64,000 nucleotides of DNA from Bacteroidota bacterium (GCA_018266795.1 JAFDZV010000035.1:96443-160442), one strand, 5' to 3'; numbered from the stretch's first letter, positions 35,503-45,607 are shown. Notes: generated from the sequence alone by a model not told the origin. Made by a program: numbers and translations.

Positions 35503-36162
35503 ATGGATACCGTAAGCGGAACCGATACCCGGATGGGATCGCGGCGGCTGCCGTGGCTCATCCTCATTACCGGCCTTCTCCTGGTGGCCACGGCGATTGC
35601 GGCATGGAAGTTCATGCCGGGCATGGGCGGGGAGTCCCGGCCGGCCGCATCGCAGCTGGCGGACTACGGCGTGGTGCCCGATGTGCAGCTGACGGAGCGG
35701 AACGGGCATCCGATGCACCTCGGTGAACTCAAGGGGCGGATCTGGGTGGCCAACTTCATCTTCACACGATGCGCTGGAAGCTGCCCCGCAATGTCCGCTC
35801 AGATGCAGGAACTTCAGGACTCACTCCGCACCGTCGGGGATGTGCTGCTTGTGTCGTTCACGGTTGATCCGGATCATGACACGCCGGGGCAGTTGCAGAA
35901 TTATGCGCGGGAGTATGGAGCGCGCGAAGGGAAGTGGTTGTTCCTTACCGGAACGCACGCCGCCATGCAGAGGCTAGCCAAGGATGATTTCCATCTTTCG
36001 ATGCAGGACGGAACGGATCCGGCGGAGCCGATCATTCACTCCAAACGCTTCGTGCTGATCGATCGCTCCGGGCATATCCGGGGCTATTACAACAGCGATG
36101 AGAAGGACGCCAAGAGCCGTCTGCTTCGCGACATCACCGTTCTCGGAGAGGAGGGAGCATGA
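35503..36162 (+). CDS. SCO1/SenC copper chaperone
   Basis: A 219-residue protein with an N-terminal anchor (LPWLILITGLLLVATAIAAW) and a thioredoxin-like periplasmic domain. The copper site is Cys90 and Cys94 in TRCAGSCPAMS, with His179 in IIHSKRFVLID. It delivers copper to CuA of subunit II. Its stop overlaps the DUF420 gene (ATGA). Confidence 0.95.
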   Translation: MDTVSGTDTRMGSRRLPWLILITGLLLVATAIAAWKFMPGMGGESRPAASQLADYGVVPDVQLTERNGHPMHLGELKGRIWVANFIFTRCAGSCPAMSAQMQELQDSLRTVGDVLLVSFTVDPDHDTPGQLQNYAREYGAREGKWLFLTGTHAAMQRLAKDDFHLSMQDGTDPAEPIIHSKRFVLIDRSGHIRGYYNSDEKDAKSRLLRDITVLGEEGA

Positions 36163-36599
36163 AGTTCGATGTGATGATGCTGCCGGCGGTGAACGCTACG
36201 CTCAACGGCATTGCAACGGTGCTGCTTCTCGTTGGCCGCTCTCTGATCCGAAGAAGGCACGTGGCCCAGCATCGCAAGGTGATGATAACCGCCTTCAGCG
36301 TCTCGGTTCTCTTTCTCATCTCCTATCTCACGTATCATGGCATGCGCGGCGGGATCACCACCCACTTCGGCGGCCCCGGCGCAATTGCAACCATCTACTA
36401 TGCCATGCTGATCTCGCACGTCACGCTGGCTGCGTGCGTGCCGGTGCTCGCAATCATCACGATGCGTCGCGGGCTGCGAATGGATGTGGCGCGGCACCGG
36501 AAGATTGCCCGATGGACCTATCCCATCTGGCTCTACGTGTCGGTGACCGGCGTGCTGGTCTACTTCATGCTCTACCAATGGTTCCCCTCGGCCCCGTAG
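36159..36599 (+). CDS. DUF420 family membrane protein
   Basis: A 146-residue protein with four membrane helices. Conserved DUF420 histidines lie in HVAQHRKVMI, SYLTYHGMRGG, LISHVTLAA and MDVARHRKIARWTYP. The family is almost always next to SCO or oxidase genes and is thought to support oxidase assembly. A strong SD (GAGGGAG) overlaps the sco1 end. Confidence 0.9.
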   Translation: MKFDVMMLPAVNATLNGIATVLLLVGRSLIRRRHVAQHRKVMITAFSVSVLFLISYLTYHGMRGGITTHFGGPGAIATIYYAMLISHVTLAACVPVLAIITMRRGLRMDVARHRKIARWTYPIWLYVSVTGVLVYFMLYQWFPSAP

Positions 36600-36631
36600 A
36601 ATCGGTGACGCGCCGGTGCATCGTGGGAGGG

Positions 36632-36681
36632 GACAGTAGTTGGTAGTCAGTCGTCGGTTGATGCATTTTCCACCGACCAAA
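36632..36681. repeat. Heptamer repeat, degenerate right arm
   Basis: Left arm ACAGTAGTTGGTAGTCAGTCG, then a short ACCGACCAAAG that may be the remains of the right arm, 30 nt after the DUF420 gene. Confidence 0.6.
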
Positions 36682-36873
36682 GCTCGGCGCAGCCGAGCGT
36701 ACCGACAGCCAATCGCCGGTAGCCAGCCCCCAATCTCGAGTACTGCCTTGCATATCTCGCCGGCCCTCCGCTATTTCGTGGCCGAATCATGCAGCCGTTC
36801 GCTGACTCGGGCCGCCGTCCGTATTCGAGATGCGGCATCGATCGGTTCAATCGTTCATAACAGCACTCCCTAC

Positions 36874-37830
36874 ATGCCCCTGATTTCCGGTCGGGTTTAT
36901 CATGCCGTGATTGCCGGTCTGTTCCTTCTCGTGACCGGCTCCGCGTGCGCCCAGCAGACGTACGTCTACGACTTCCTGCACAACGATGCTTCGGCACGTT
37001 CGGCCGCGATGGGGGGGGCTTTCGTCACCATCGCGAACGATCCCAACGGACTCTACTACAATCCGGCAACGTTGTCCACGGTGGATTCGACGCAGGCCTC
37101 GTTCACCTACTTCAAGCATCTGCTCGATATCAACAGCGGAACGGCTACGGTGGCGACTACCATCGAGGGGATCGGCCATGTGGGCTTCGGAGTGAGTTAT
37201 ACCAGCTACGGCTCGTTCACGAGAACGGACAAGACGGGGCAGGAGATCGGCGACTTCGGCGCGAACGATATCGAGGCGGTGATTGGCTGGGGAACGGAAC
37301 TGGGGGAGGGATTCTCGGCCGGCCTGAACGGCAAGGCGATCTTCTCATCGATCGACAACCTCAGTTCGGCAGCGCTCGCGGTGGATGGCGGCCTGTTCTA
37401 CCGCGACACCTCGATCCGCTTTCAGGCGGGCGTTTCGATTCTCAATCTCGGGGCGCAGGTATCATCCTTCGGCGTGGACAACGAGAAGCTTCCGATCGAT
37501 CTGAGGATCGGAGTCTCGCATCAGCTGCGCGGCCTTCCGCTGTTGGTCGCGCTGAACTTCAACAGGCTTCTGGATGAGACGGACAACTTCGGCGATCGCT
37601 TCTCCTCCTTCAGTCTCGGAGGCGAGTTCACACTCTCCAAGCCGCTCCGCCTTCGCATCGGCTACAACAATCGCGTGCGGCAGGATGTTGCATACGGCGA
37701 TTCCAAGGGACTCTCCGGCTTCTCCGGCGGCGTCGGGATCGTGGTGAAAGGCTACCGGTTCGATTACGGCTTCAACAGCTACGACAAGATCGGCGGCGTG
37801 CATCACATATCCGTGAACGCGATGTTCTAG
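36874..37830 (+). CDS. porQ: PorQ-like type IX secretion system protein
   Basis: A 318-residue outer-membrane beta-barrel protein. Signal peptide MPLISGRVYHAVIAGLFLLV ... ACA, then VYDFLHNDASARSAAMGGAF, matching the PorQ/PorV start with its SARxAAMGG motif. The repeated Gly/aromatic strands and GVSYTSYGSFTRTDKTGQEIG agree with PorQ. It fits the T9SS cargo in the window. The ATG at 36874 is chosen because it begins the signal peptide. Confidence 0.82.
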   Translation: MPLISGRVYHAVIAGLFLLVTGSACAQQTYVYDFLHNDASARSAAMGGAFVTIANDPNGLYYNPATLSTVDSTQASFTYFKHLLDINSGTATVATTIEGIGHVGFGVSYTSYGSFTRTDKTGQEIGDFGANDIEAVIGWGTELGEGFSAGLNGKAIFSSIDNLSSAALAVDGGLFYRDTSIRFQAGVSILNLGAQVSSFGVDNEKLPIDLRIGVSHQLRGLPLLVALNFNRLLDETDNFGDRFSSFSLGGEFTLSKPLRLRIGYNNRVRQDVAYGDSKGLSGFSGGVGIVVKGYRFDYGFNSYDKIGGVHHISVNAMF

Positions 37831-37831
37831 G

Positions 37832-37918
37832 GGTGGTCAGTCGTTAGTAGTCAGTAGTCAGTAGTTAGTAGTGTGCTTGGCTACTGACAACGAACAACTG
37901 ACAACGAACCATTGACTT
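37832..37918. repeat. Heptamer inverted repeat
   Basis: Left arm GGTGGTCAGTCGTTAGTAGT..., right arm CTACTGACAACGAACAACTG..., beginning 2 nt after the porQ stop. Confidence 0.85.
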
Positions 37919-38067
37919 CCATGGCCACGTCATCGTAGTGCGATACATTGCGTCCGCGATTCACGACAGCCCACAGTTCCGGCCGGGCGGGCTCCGCGGC
38001 CGGGACGATACAGACCTTGCGATGTGAGCACCCTGGAACGTCAAGCCCTCATCACGTATTCCGGATC

Positions 38068-40482
38068 ATGATGAAGCATCTGGCCATCGGCATCCTCGCA
38101 TTCACCTCCATCCTCCCGCTCGCTCATCCCGCTCCTCTTCACGCGCAGAAGGTGCCGGCACCACTCTCGGCGGACAGCCTCCTCTCGCGCAGCCTCGACA
38201 TGTTCGATCTCCCGCCGTTCGAGTGGGACGGGGCGCCGGAGCCGCTGCGTCCGCGTCTTGGCATCTATCTGTCCGCAATTCCGGCGGACAGTCTTGCTCT
38301 CATTCCAGGACTGGCGGGAACCACGAACCCGCTCCGTATCTGGCACGTGATGCCGCACTGGTCAGCCGATGAGGCCGGTGTGCTGATCAACGACGTTCTG
38401 CTTTCGATAGACGGAAGGCCGATCGGTGATTCGCTCTATCAGGGTGAGGAGTACGTGAACGTTCTCGCGCGGGACCATGCGCCGGGGGATACCATCCGGA
38501 TGACCATCGTGCGCGGCGGCGTTCGCCGCGACATCCCCGTGCCGCTTGCCGCACCGGTGCGCGTGCCAATGCCGGTGCCTGCCGCACCTGCGGCGCTCGG
38601 ACCCATCCGTACCGGGACGTGGCTTCAGAAAACCATTGCAACCAATGCCCTTGCGGACCGCGCACGCAGCATTCAGAAGCAGATGCGCATCGTTGCCGAT
38701 CAGGACTTCTGCACCGTGCCGTTCGCCGGCCGGCCGAATCCCTGGAGGCTCGGCGCGGTAACGTATCTGCATCACAACCCGACGCGCGTCGGGGCGTACT
38801 CCCGCTGGCTTGTCGACGACTGCTGGCGGCATGTCCGCGCAGGCGTGGGCCTTTCCGGCGCCGTGGAAGCGGCCGCCCGCCATCTGGACGTGCAGCTCGA
38901 CGCTCACGAGAATCTCTACGATCGCCCGCACGTCCCCTCGGAACTCGATGGATTCATGCGCACGATTCAGATCCGGCTGGACAAGGCGTATGCTCCCGTC
39001 AGGAAGGATCTCGGGGAGATGACGAAGTCGCTGGCCCATCTGCTCGACATGGACAACAACTGGGAGGAGGAGCTGGACAGCACCAGCGATCCTGTTGCCC
39101 GGCGAGCGCTGCGCGTGGCCCACGAGAAGCGTCTCGCCGCGCTCTTCACCCGTGCGGACTCCGTGGATCTCCTCTCGCTCACGCGCGGCGGCATGATGGC
39201 TGCGTCGCTGGCGGACTCCGCATGGCTCGTCACGTTCGCGCGCGCACTGGAGACGGCGCCGGGAGGGAAGCCGGCCAAGCCGGTGAAGATGGATGGAGTG
39301 GAGGGGGAGATCGTGATGGCGTGGACGACTCCGCTGGGGCGTTATGTGATCGGGGGAAAGGGCGCCAATCATTATACCGGCAACTTCCGGTGCATCATCG
39401 ATCTCGGTGGAGATGATGTCTACGATCTCTCGCCGGCGGAGCCCGGGACCGTTCGCTTCATTGCCGATCTCGCCGGCAACGATGTCTACCGCACGCCTGC
39501 GGCGGGGATCGCATCCGGTATCGGCTGCGTGGATGTGCTGGCCGATCTCGGCGGCGACGACACGTATCGTTCGGCCTACTACTCCGAGGGAGCCGGCCTG
39601 CTGGGTGTGGGCCTGCTGGCGGACTTCGGCGGCAACGATACCTATATCTCGCACTGGTGCTCGCAGGGGGCCGCGTTTCTGGGAATCGGTCTGCTGTGCG
39701 ACTGGGATGGTTCCGACTCCTACAGTGCCGATGTCTACTCGCAGGGCTTCGGCTACGTGCACGGCTTCGGCGCGATCCTGGAACGTGCAGGCAATGATTC
39801 CTACCGTGCGGGGTGGAAGTATCCGGACTCCCGGATCCCGAACCGCGCTCACCTGGCGATGTCGCAGGGCTTCGGCTTCGGCATGCGGCCGTGGAGTATC
39901 GGCGTCGGCGCCGACGGCGGAATCGGCGTTCTGAGCGATCTCGCCGGCGACGATCTCTACGCATCCGATCTCTTCAGCCAGGGGGGAAGCTACTGGTACT
40001 CTCTCGGCATCCTTCACGACGAGCAGGGGGCGGATCGGTACACCGCAGGACAGTATTCGCAGGGGAGCGGCATCCACCTCTCGTTTGCCGCGTTGCTGGA
40101 CAATGCCGGCGACGACATGTACGATGCCTACGCCGGGCTGGAACAGGGGAACGCGCACGACTGGTCATCAGGATGCCTGGAGGATGCCGGTGGGAACGAT
40201 ACCTATCGCGGTTCCGGAAGCAGCCAGGGCTCCGCGCTCACCGTCTCGTTCGCATGGCTTCTGGATGCATCGGGCGACGATCAATACTATGCCCGCCTCG
40301 CTGATACGGCGCTCAGCCAGGGAGGCGGTAATACCATCCGGGCGCGCCGCGCCGGCTCGCTTGGGATGCTTATCGATCTCGGCGGCGGCGACGACTACTA
40401 TGTGGAGCCGAGGGAACGCCAGGGGACTCTGTTGATCAAGGGGAACGGCCTGATCTTCGATGACGGACCTGCACCGAAGTGA
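38068..40482 (+). CDS. Secreted PDZ protein with tandem DxxGxDxY repeats
   Basis: An 804-residue exported protein. The signal peptide starts MMKHLAIGILAFTSILPLAH. A PDZ-like domain covers about residues 60-165 (PHWSADEAGVLINDVLLSIDG). A helical, charged middle follows. From about 440 there are ten or so repeats built on DLGGDDVYD, DLAGNDVYR, DLGGDDTYR and DFGGNDTYI, each with a YSQG/SEGAG turn, likely a calcium-dependent beta solenoid. No protease triad is evident. Function unknown; possibly a surface protein that scaffolds through the PDZ domain. No T9SS tail was seen. Confidence 0.8.
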   Translation: MMKHLAIGILAFTSILPLAHPAPLHAQKVPAPLSADSLLSRSLDMFDLPPFEWDGAPEPLRPRLGIYLSAIPADSLALIPGLAGTTNPLRIWHVMPHWSADEAGVLINDVLLSIDGRPIGDSLYQGEEYVNVLARDHAPGDTIRMTIVRGGVRRDIPVPLAAPVRVPMPVPAAPAALGPIRTGTWLQKTIATNALADRARSIQKQMRIVADQDFCTVPFAGRPNPWRLGAVTYLHHNPTRVGAYSRWLVDDCWRHVRAGVGLSGAVEAAARHLDVQLDAHENLYDRPHVPSELDGFMRTIQIRLDKAYAPVRKDLGEMTKSLAHLLDMDNNWEEELDSTSDPVARRALRVAHEKRLAALFTRADSVDLLSLTRGGMMAASLADSAWLVTFARALETAPGGKPAKPVKMDGVEGEIVMAWTTPLGRYVIGGKGANHYTGNFRCIIDLGGDDVYDLSPAEPGTVRFIADLAGNDVYRTPAAGIASGIGCVDVLADLGGDDTYRSAYYSEGAGLLGVGLLADFGGNDTYISHWCSQGAAFLGIGLLCDWDGSDSYSADVYSQGFGYVHGFGAILERAGNDSYRAGWKYPDSRIPNRAHLAMSQGFGFGMRPWSIGVGADGGIGVLSDLAGDDLYASDLFSQGGSYWYSLGILHDEQGADRYTAGQYSQGSGIHLSFAALLDNAGDDMYDAYAGLEQGNAHDWSSGCLEDAGGNDTYRGSGSSQGSALTVSFAWLLDASGDDQYYARLADTALSQGGGNTIRARRAGSLGMLIDLGGGDDYYVEPRERQGTLLIKGNGLIFDDGPAPK

Positions 40483-40499
40483 CCGGCCGGCTGGCCGGT
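40482..40499 (+). terminator. GC hairpin at the stop codon of the PDZ protein
   Basis: ACCGGCC-GGCT-GGCCGGT, a 7-bp perfect stem starting at the last base of the stop codon. No U tract. Confidence 0.35.
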
Positions 40500-40831
40500 G
40501 ACCGGCAGCTGCCGGGTCGTAGGTGACTTGGGCACAATCTCATCTGAAAGACATCGGAACGTCCGGTTCCGCCGGTGATGTGACGGACTGTGATGCGCTG
40601 AAAAAAATATGGTGGATTGGACCTGATGTACTAATTTAGGGCCCTCGTCGATGCTGCGCCTTGGACCTCGCCCCCCTGCGACACAGGCTGTGATAGTGGT
40701 TCGAGCGCCGGCACTAAGGTCCCCCTGTTCGATTTCTCCCTCGGCGAGCAGGTATTGGTCTCCCCACCATGCGGGCAGTGCATTGCTGTGACATAAAACT
40801 CTACACGACTCATACTTGCAAAGGACCTTCC
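40483..40831. other. Gap before the tail-fibre-like gene
   Basis: 349 bases without a gene. After the hairpin it is mixed composition, with an AT-rich stretch near 40600-40640. It probably holds the promoter of the repeat protein. Confidence 0.4.
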
Positions 40832-43800
40832 ATGAAACACTCACGTACGACATTGGCATTCGTGCTGACAGCGCTTACGGCGGCAGCCACGGCGCAGGCA
40901 CAGATGCCGAGAACGATCGCTTACCAGGGCTATCTTGCAACACCCACAGGTGCCCCTGTTGCCGACAACAACTACACCTTCATCGTCAAGATCTACGACG
41001 CTGAGACGAGCGGCAACGTGCTGTATACGGAAACGCAATCCGTGGGTGTGGTGAAGGGCATCTACAACCTCATCATCGGCTCCAGCACGCCGGGCGGCAT
41101 TCCGGCAAGCGTCCGGTTCGACCGCCAGTACTGGCTCGCCGTCAACGTCAACGGCAGCGATCTTCTGCCGCGCACGCAGCTTACCACATCTCCGTACTCG
41201 TTCAGCTCGTTGATCGCAGACAGCGCCCGCGCGGTTGCTCCTGGTGCGATCGGACCCGAGCATCTTCGCGACGGCTCCATCTCGCCCGCGAAGTTGAACG
41301 CCGTCGGCATTCCGGCCGAGCAGGTGCTCGTCTCCACCGGAACGGGCGTGGCATGGCAGCCGTTCTCCTCGCACACCGTTACCAGCCTCAACACGCTGAA
41401 GGGTGATGTCGAGATCCTCGGCGGCACGAACATCCAGGTCACCAAGAACACCTCGACCAACAAGATTACCGTCACGTCGCTCAATGTTGGAACGATCAAC
41501 ACCATTCAGAGCACGGACGATGCCATCGTGGTGATCGATCCGAACGGACCGACAACTTCGCTCGCCATTCGCGGCACCGGCATCAAGCGCGAGTACCTCG
41601 CCGATTCCGCCGTCAACACGGCGAAGCTGGCCGATAACTCCGTCACAACCGCGAAGCTGGCGGACAACTCCGTCACCAGCGCCAAGATCGTCGATGGAAC
41701 GATCATGGATGTGGATGTGAACCCGAGTGCCGCCATCGCCTACAGCAAGCTCAACCTCGCCAACAGCATCAAGACGGCGGACATCACCGACGGCACGATC
41801 ATCAACGCCGATGTGAGCCCGACCGCAGCGATCGCCTACGGCAAGCTGGCCCTCACCAACAGCATCGTTGCGGGTGATCTCACCAGCGGCGCGGTGACCC
41901 TCCCGAAGATTGCCGGCACCGGCGCGACGGCCAATCAGGGAATCATGTTCGACGGCACGAACGTTGTCTGGGGAAATCCGCTTCCGGGCGGCTCCGCGGG
42001 CGGCGATCTTACCGGCAGCTACCCGAACCCGACGATCGCGGCGAACGCGGTTACCTCCGCGAAGATTCTCGACGGCACCATCACCAACGCCGATGTGAGC
42101 CCGACGGCGGCCATCGCCTACTCGAAGCTGGCGCTTACCGGCAGCATCGTGAATGCCGACGTGAGCGCAACGGCAGCAATCGCCTACTCGAAGCTGGCAC
42201 TTGCCAACAGCATCGTCAGCGGCGACATCGTTGACGGTACGATCGTGAATGCCGACGTCAGCCCGACGGCGGCCATCGCCTACGGCAAGCTGAACCTCAC
42301 CGGCAGCATCGTGAACGCCGATGTGAGCCCGACGGCGGCGATCGCCTACAGCAAGCTGAACCTGACCGGCGGCATCGTGAATGCCGACGTGAACGCAGCG
42401 GCGGCCATCGCCTACTCGAAGCTGAATCTTGCCGGCAGCATCGTGAACTCCGACGTCAGCCCGACGGCAGCCATCGCCTACAGCAAGCTGAATCTGACCA
42501 ACAGCCTGGTCACGGCCGATCATGTCGATGGTTCGATCACGCTCCCGAAGCTCAGCGCAACCGGCGCTTCCTCGGGCCAGGGAATCACCTACAACGGCAC
42601 GAGCATCGTCTGGGGCAGCCCTTCACCGGGCGGCGCGGCCGGTGGTGACCTTACCGGTACCTATCCGAACCCGACGATCGCGGCGAACGCGGTTACCTCC
42701 GCGAAGATTCTGGACGGCACGATCGTGAACGCCGATGTGAGCCCGACCGCAGCGATCGCCTATTCGAAGCTGGCGCTCAGCAACAGCATCGTGAGCGGCG
42801 ACATCGTTGACGGTACGATCGTGAATGCCGACGTCAGCCCGACGGCGGCGATCGCCTACAGCAAGCTGAACCTGACCAACAGCCTGGTCACGGCCGATCA
42901 TGTCGACGGTTCGATCACGCTCCCGAAGCTCAGCGCAACGGGTGCTTCCTCGGGCCAGGCGATCACCTACAACGGCACAAGCATCGTCTGGGGCAGCCCT
43001 GCACCGGGCGGCGCGGCTGGTGGTGACCTGACCGGCACGTATCCGAACCCGACGATCGCGGCGAACGCGGTTACCTCCGCGAAGATTCTAGACGGCACGA
43101 TCGTCGATGCGGACGTCAGCCCGACGGCTGCGATCGCGTACAGCAAGCTGAACCTGGTGAACAGCATTCAGAATGCCGATATCGTTCCCAACGCGATCAC
43201 GACGTCGAAGGTTGCCAACGGCACGGTGACGACGTCGAAGCTTGCCGACAGTGCGGTCTCCGGCCTGAAGCTTCTCACGAACGCGGTCAACACGGCTCAT
43301 ATCGCCGACGGTGCGGTGACGTTGCCGAAGATCTCCAGCACCGGCGCATCCGCCAACCAGGCGATCGTGTTCGACGGCACGAACGTTGTCTGGGGAGCTG
43401 CTGTTCCCGGCGGCGCGGCTGGTGGTGACCTGACCGGCACATATCCGAATCCGACGGTCGCCAACAGTGCGATCACGAGCGCGAAGATTCTGGACGGCAC
43501 GATCGTCGATGCGGACGTGAGCCCAACGGCGGCGATTGCGTACAGCAAGCTGAACTTGGTGAACAGCATTCAGAATGCCGACATCGTTCCCAACGCGATC
43601 ACGACGTCGAAGGTTGCCAACGGTACGGTGACGACGTCGAAGCTTGCCGACAGTGCGGTCTCCGGTCTGAAGCTGCTGACCGCCGCGGTCAACACGGCCC
43701 ACATCGCCGACGGTGCGGTGACGGACGCAAAGGTTGCCAACGGCATCAGCTACTCGAAGCTGAGCGGTGCGCCGACCTCGCTGCCGCCGAGCGGCGCGGC

Positions 43801-44533
43801 TGGTGGTGATCTGACCGGCACGTATCCGAACCCGGTGATCGCAGCCAATGCGGTTACCTCGGCGAAGATTGCCGACGGCACGATCACCAATGCGGACATC
43901 AGCGCAGCCGCTGCGATCGCCTACTCGAAGCTGAACCTCTCCGGCTCCGTTCAGGGTAGCGACATCGCGGCCGGTACGTTCACGACCACGAACGCGCATC
44001 ATGCCCTGGGCAACAACGACAACACAGCCCGCGAGCTTCGCTTCCTGGAGCCGAGCGGTTCCGGTGTGAACTACACGGCGTTCAAGGCGCAGGCCCAGGC
44101 CGGCGACATCACCTACACGCTTCCGAACACCGCTCCGGGAGCCGTCAACCAGGTGCTGCAGGTGCAGGCGGTTGCTGGCAACAACGCAACGCTCTCGTGG
44201 GGCGCCATCGGCGGCGGTTCGATCCTCTTCTCGCGTACCGGAGTTACTGCCAACGCCGGCAATACCTCCTACACCGTGACGGCTGCCGACGATATCATCG
44301 GCGTCAACATGTCGGCTGGAACGAACTTCACCGTGAACATGCCGCCGGCAACAACGTCGGGCAAGATCGTCATCGTCAAGATCGAGCGCTACAACAACGC
44401 GCTGCTTCCGGTCCTGACCGTTCAGCCGAACGGAACCGATAAGATCGACGGTGCCAACAACGACGCGTTCGGCAATCAGAACGGCGTTCGCGACTACTAC
44501 TCCGACGGTGCCGGCAACTGGTACTCGTGGTAA
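40832..44533 (+). CDS. Giant repetitive tail-fibre-like secreted protein
   Basis: A 1233-residue exported protein with signal peptide KHSRTTLAFVLTALTAAATA. Residues about 25-150 form a globular head (YQGYLATPTGAPVADNNYTF) typical of fibre/adhesin N-termini. The bulk is some 30 repeats of about 20 residues, such as SIVNADVSPTAAIAYSKLNL, alternating with AAGGDLTGTYPNPTIAANAV blocks. Several DNA blocks are almost identical, for example 43082-43290 against 43490-43700. The C-terminal ~100 residues form a cap (DDIIGVNMSAGTNFTVNMPP). No T9SS tail. Likely an extended trimeric fibre or adhesin. Confidence 0.82.
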   Translation: MKHSRTTLAFVLTALTAAATAQAQMPRTIAYQGYLATPTGAPVADNNYTFIVKIYDAETSGNVLYTETQSVGVVKGIYNLIIGSSTPGGIPASVRFDRQYWLAVNVNGSDLLPRTQLTTSPYSFSSLIADSARAVAPGAIGPEHLRDGSISPAKLNAVGIPAEQVLVSTGTGVAWQPFSSHTVTSLNTLKGDVEILGGTNIQVTKNTSTNKITVTSLNVGTINTIQSTDDAIVVIDPNGPTTSLAIRGTGIKREYLADSAVNTAKLADNSVTTAKLADNSVTSAKIVDGTIMDVDVNPSAAIAYSKLNLANSIKTADITDGTIINADVSPTAAIAYGKLALTNSIVAGDLTSGAVTLPKIAGTGATANQGIMFDGTNVVWGNPLPGGSAGGDLTGSYPNPTIAANAVTSAKILDGTITNADVSPTAAIAYSKLALTGSIVNADVSATAAIAYSKLALANSIVSGDIVDGTIVNADVSPTAAIAYGKLNLTGSIVNADVSPTAAIAYSKLNLTGGIVNADVNAAAAIAYSKLNLAGSIVNSDVSPTAAIAYSKLNLTNSLVTADHVDGSITLPKLSATGASSGQGITYNGTSIVWGSPSPGGAAGGDLTGTYPNPTIAANAVTSAKILDGTIVNADVSPTAAIAYSKLALSNSIVSGDIVDGTIVNADVSPTAAIAYSKLNLTNSLVTADHVDGSITLPKLSATGASSGQAITYNGTSIVWGSPAPGGAAGGDLTGTYPNPTIAANAVTSAKILDGTIVDADVSPTAAIAYSKLNLVNSIQNADIVPNAITTSKVANGTVTTSKLADSAVSGLKLLTNAVNTAHIADGAVTLPKISSTGASANQAIVFDGTNVVWGAAVPGGAAGGDLTGTYPNPTVANSAITSAKILDGTIVDADVSPTAAIAYSKLNLVNSIQNADIVPNAITTSKVANGTVTTSKLADSAVSGLKLLTAAVNTAHIADGAVTDAKVANGISYSKLSGAPTSLPPSGAAGGDLTGTYPNPVIAANAVTSAKIADGTITNADISAAAAIAYSKLNLSGSVQGSDIAAGTFTTTNAHHALGNNDNTARELRFLEPSGSGVNYTAFKAQAQAGDITYTLPNTAPGAVNQVLQVQAVAGNNATLSWGAIGGGSILFSRTGVTANAGNTSYTVTAADDIIGVNMSAGTNFTVNMPPATTSGKIVIVKIERYNNALLPVLTVQPNGTDKIDGANNDAFGNQNGVRDYYSDGAGNWYSW

Positions 44534-44570
44534 TCGTTCCGCGACTTCCGTCTTAGCGTTCGACGAAATG

Positions 44571-44603
44571 CCAGGGACACCCGCACAGCGTGGGTGTCCC
44601 TGG
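44571..44603 (+). terminator. Terminator after the tail-fibre-like gene
   Basis: Perfect 12-bp stem CCAGGGACACCC/GGGTGTCCCTGG with a 9-nt loop, followed by TTTCATTC, 37 nt after the stop codon. Confidence 0.75.
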
Positions 44604-44673
44604 TTTCATTCAGGGACGACGGCAGCATCGCGGACCAGTCGTCCAACCATCCATCATACCAGTTCATGCTCCA

Positions 44674-45015
44674 ATGCAACCGCAAGCAGATCCTGTTCCA
44701 AGCCCATATACCTGCGATACATTCCTTCCACATGTCGGCAATACGTTCGTGCTCACGTCGCGCAGCGGCTCGGCCGTGGATCTCGAGCTGATCACTGCCG
44801 AGCCGGTGAAGTTGAACCCGATCGACGGCAGAGCCGTGGGGCGGTCCGGCTTCGTGCGGCGCGATCCCTTCCGTCTGCTGTTCCGCGGGCACGGCGAGAT
44901 GCTGCCGCAGGGGCTGTACGGCTTCCGGCATGAGACCATGGGTGACTTCCAGATGAGCGTTGTTCCGGTGGGACCCGGTGAGAGCGGGTGGTTGTACGAG
45001 GCGGTGTTCAACTAG
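44674..45015 (+). CDS. DUF6916-like small protein
   Basis: A 113-residue protein. The C-terminal ~80 residues (FVLTSRSGSAVDLELITAEPVKL ... FRLLFRGHGEMLPQGLYGFRHETMGDFQMSVVPVG ... YEAVFN) match the DUF6916 type. This type is often encoded beside Microcystis-dependent (tail-collar) proteins. No export signal is evident. The ATG at 44674 is the most plausible start. It converges on the GNAT and tail-collar genes. Function unknown. Confidence 0.7.
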   Translation: MQPQADPVPSPYTCDTFLPHVGNTFVLTSRSGSAVDLELITAEPVKLNPIDGRAVGRSGFVRRDPFRLLFRGHGEMLPQGLYGFRHETMGDFQMSVVPVGPGESGWLYEAVFN

Positions 45016-45085
45016 GGATAGGGGCCGGCAGGCCCTGGCACCCCGGATGCCGCTGCGCTGCGTGCGGCATCCGAAGATGGAGCGG

Positions 45086-45607
45086 TTACTGCGGTACAGT
45101 GCCGCTGCGATGCGGTTCGTGTTGATACTCCATCAGCCAGTGCGATGAGAGATCCTCGACAACTGCAAACTGTTTGCGCTGATAAAGATTGAACGCCCGG
45201 TTTGCCTTCTCCACATGAAGGCGGATCGGGCGGTTGGTTTCCAGACCGCGATGCACGTATCGGTCCATGATGTAGCTGCAGATGCCGCGGTTCTGGTGTG
45301 CCGGCATGATCATCAGATCCCCCAGGCGTACCTCGTCTTCGAACTCGATGATGATCAGGCGGCCAACCGGTTCATCGTTCCTGTGGATGATGGAGATGTC
45401 GGCGAATGGATAGTTGGAGCTGTAGTGGAGCGTCTGCGCGTCGAACTGATACTGTATCAGCGTCTCGATTTCATCACTGCTCAGATTTGTCTGTTCGAAC
45501 GGCATCTGCGAGCGGAGCGTAATGCTGTACAGCGAGCGAACGAAGGCTTCATCCGTCTCCGTTGCGGGTCGGAATGCATACTCTCCAAGCGGATCCAGAA
45601 GGAACAT
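45086..45607 (-). CDS. GNAT-family N-acetyltransferase
   Basis: A 173-residue acetyltransferase. Acetyl-CoA motif A is visible in VRLGDLMIMPAHQNRGICSYIMDRYVHRG, and the C-terminal VEKANRAFNLYQRKQFAVVED is the family's neighbour-strand motif. It is transcribed after the three tail-collar genes on the same strand, 117 bases beyond the last, so it may modify that protein or a shared partner. The substrate is unknown. Confidence 0.9.
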   Translation of the reverse strand: MFLLDPLGEYAFRPATETDEAFVRSLYSITLRSQMPFEQTNLSSDEIETLIQYQFDAQTLHYSSNYPFADISIIHRNDEPVGRLIIIEFEDEVRLGDLMIMPAHQNRGICSYIMDRYVHRGLETNRPIRLHVEKANRAFNLYQRKQFAVVEDLSSHWLMEYQHEPHRSGTVPQ

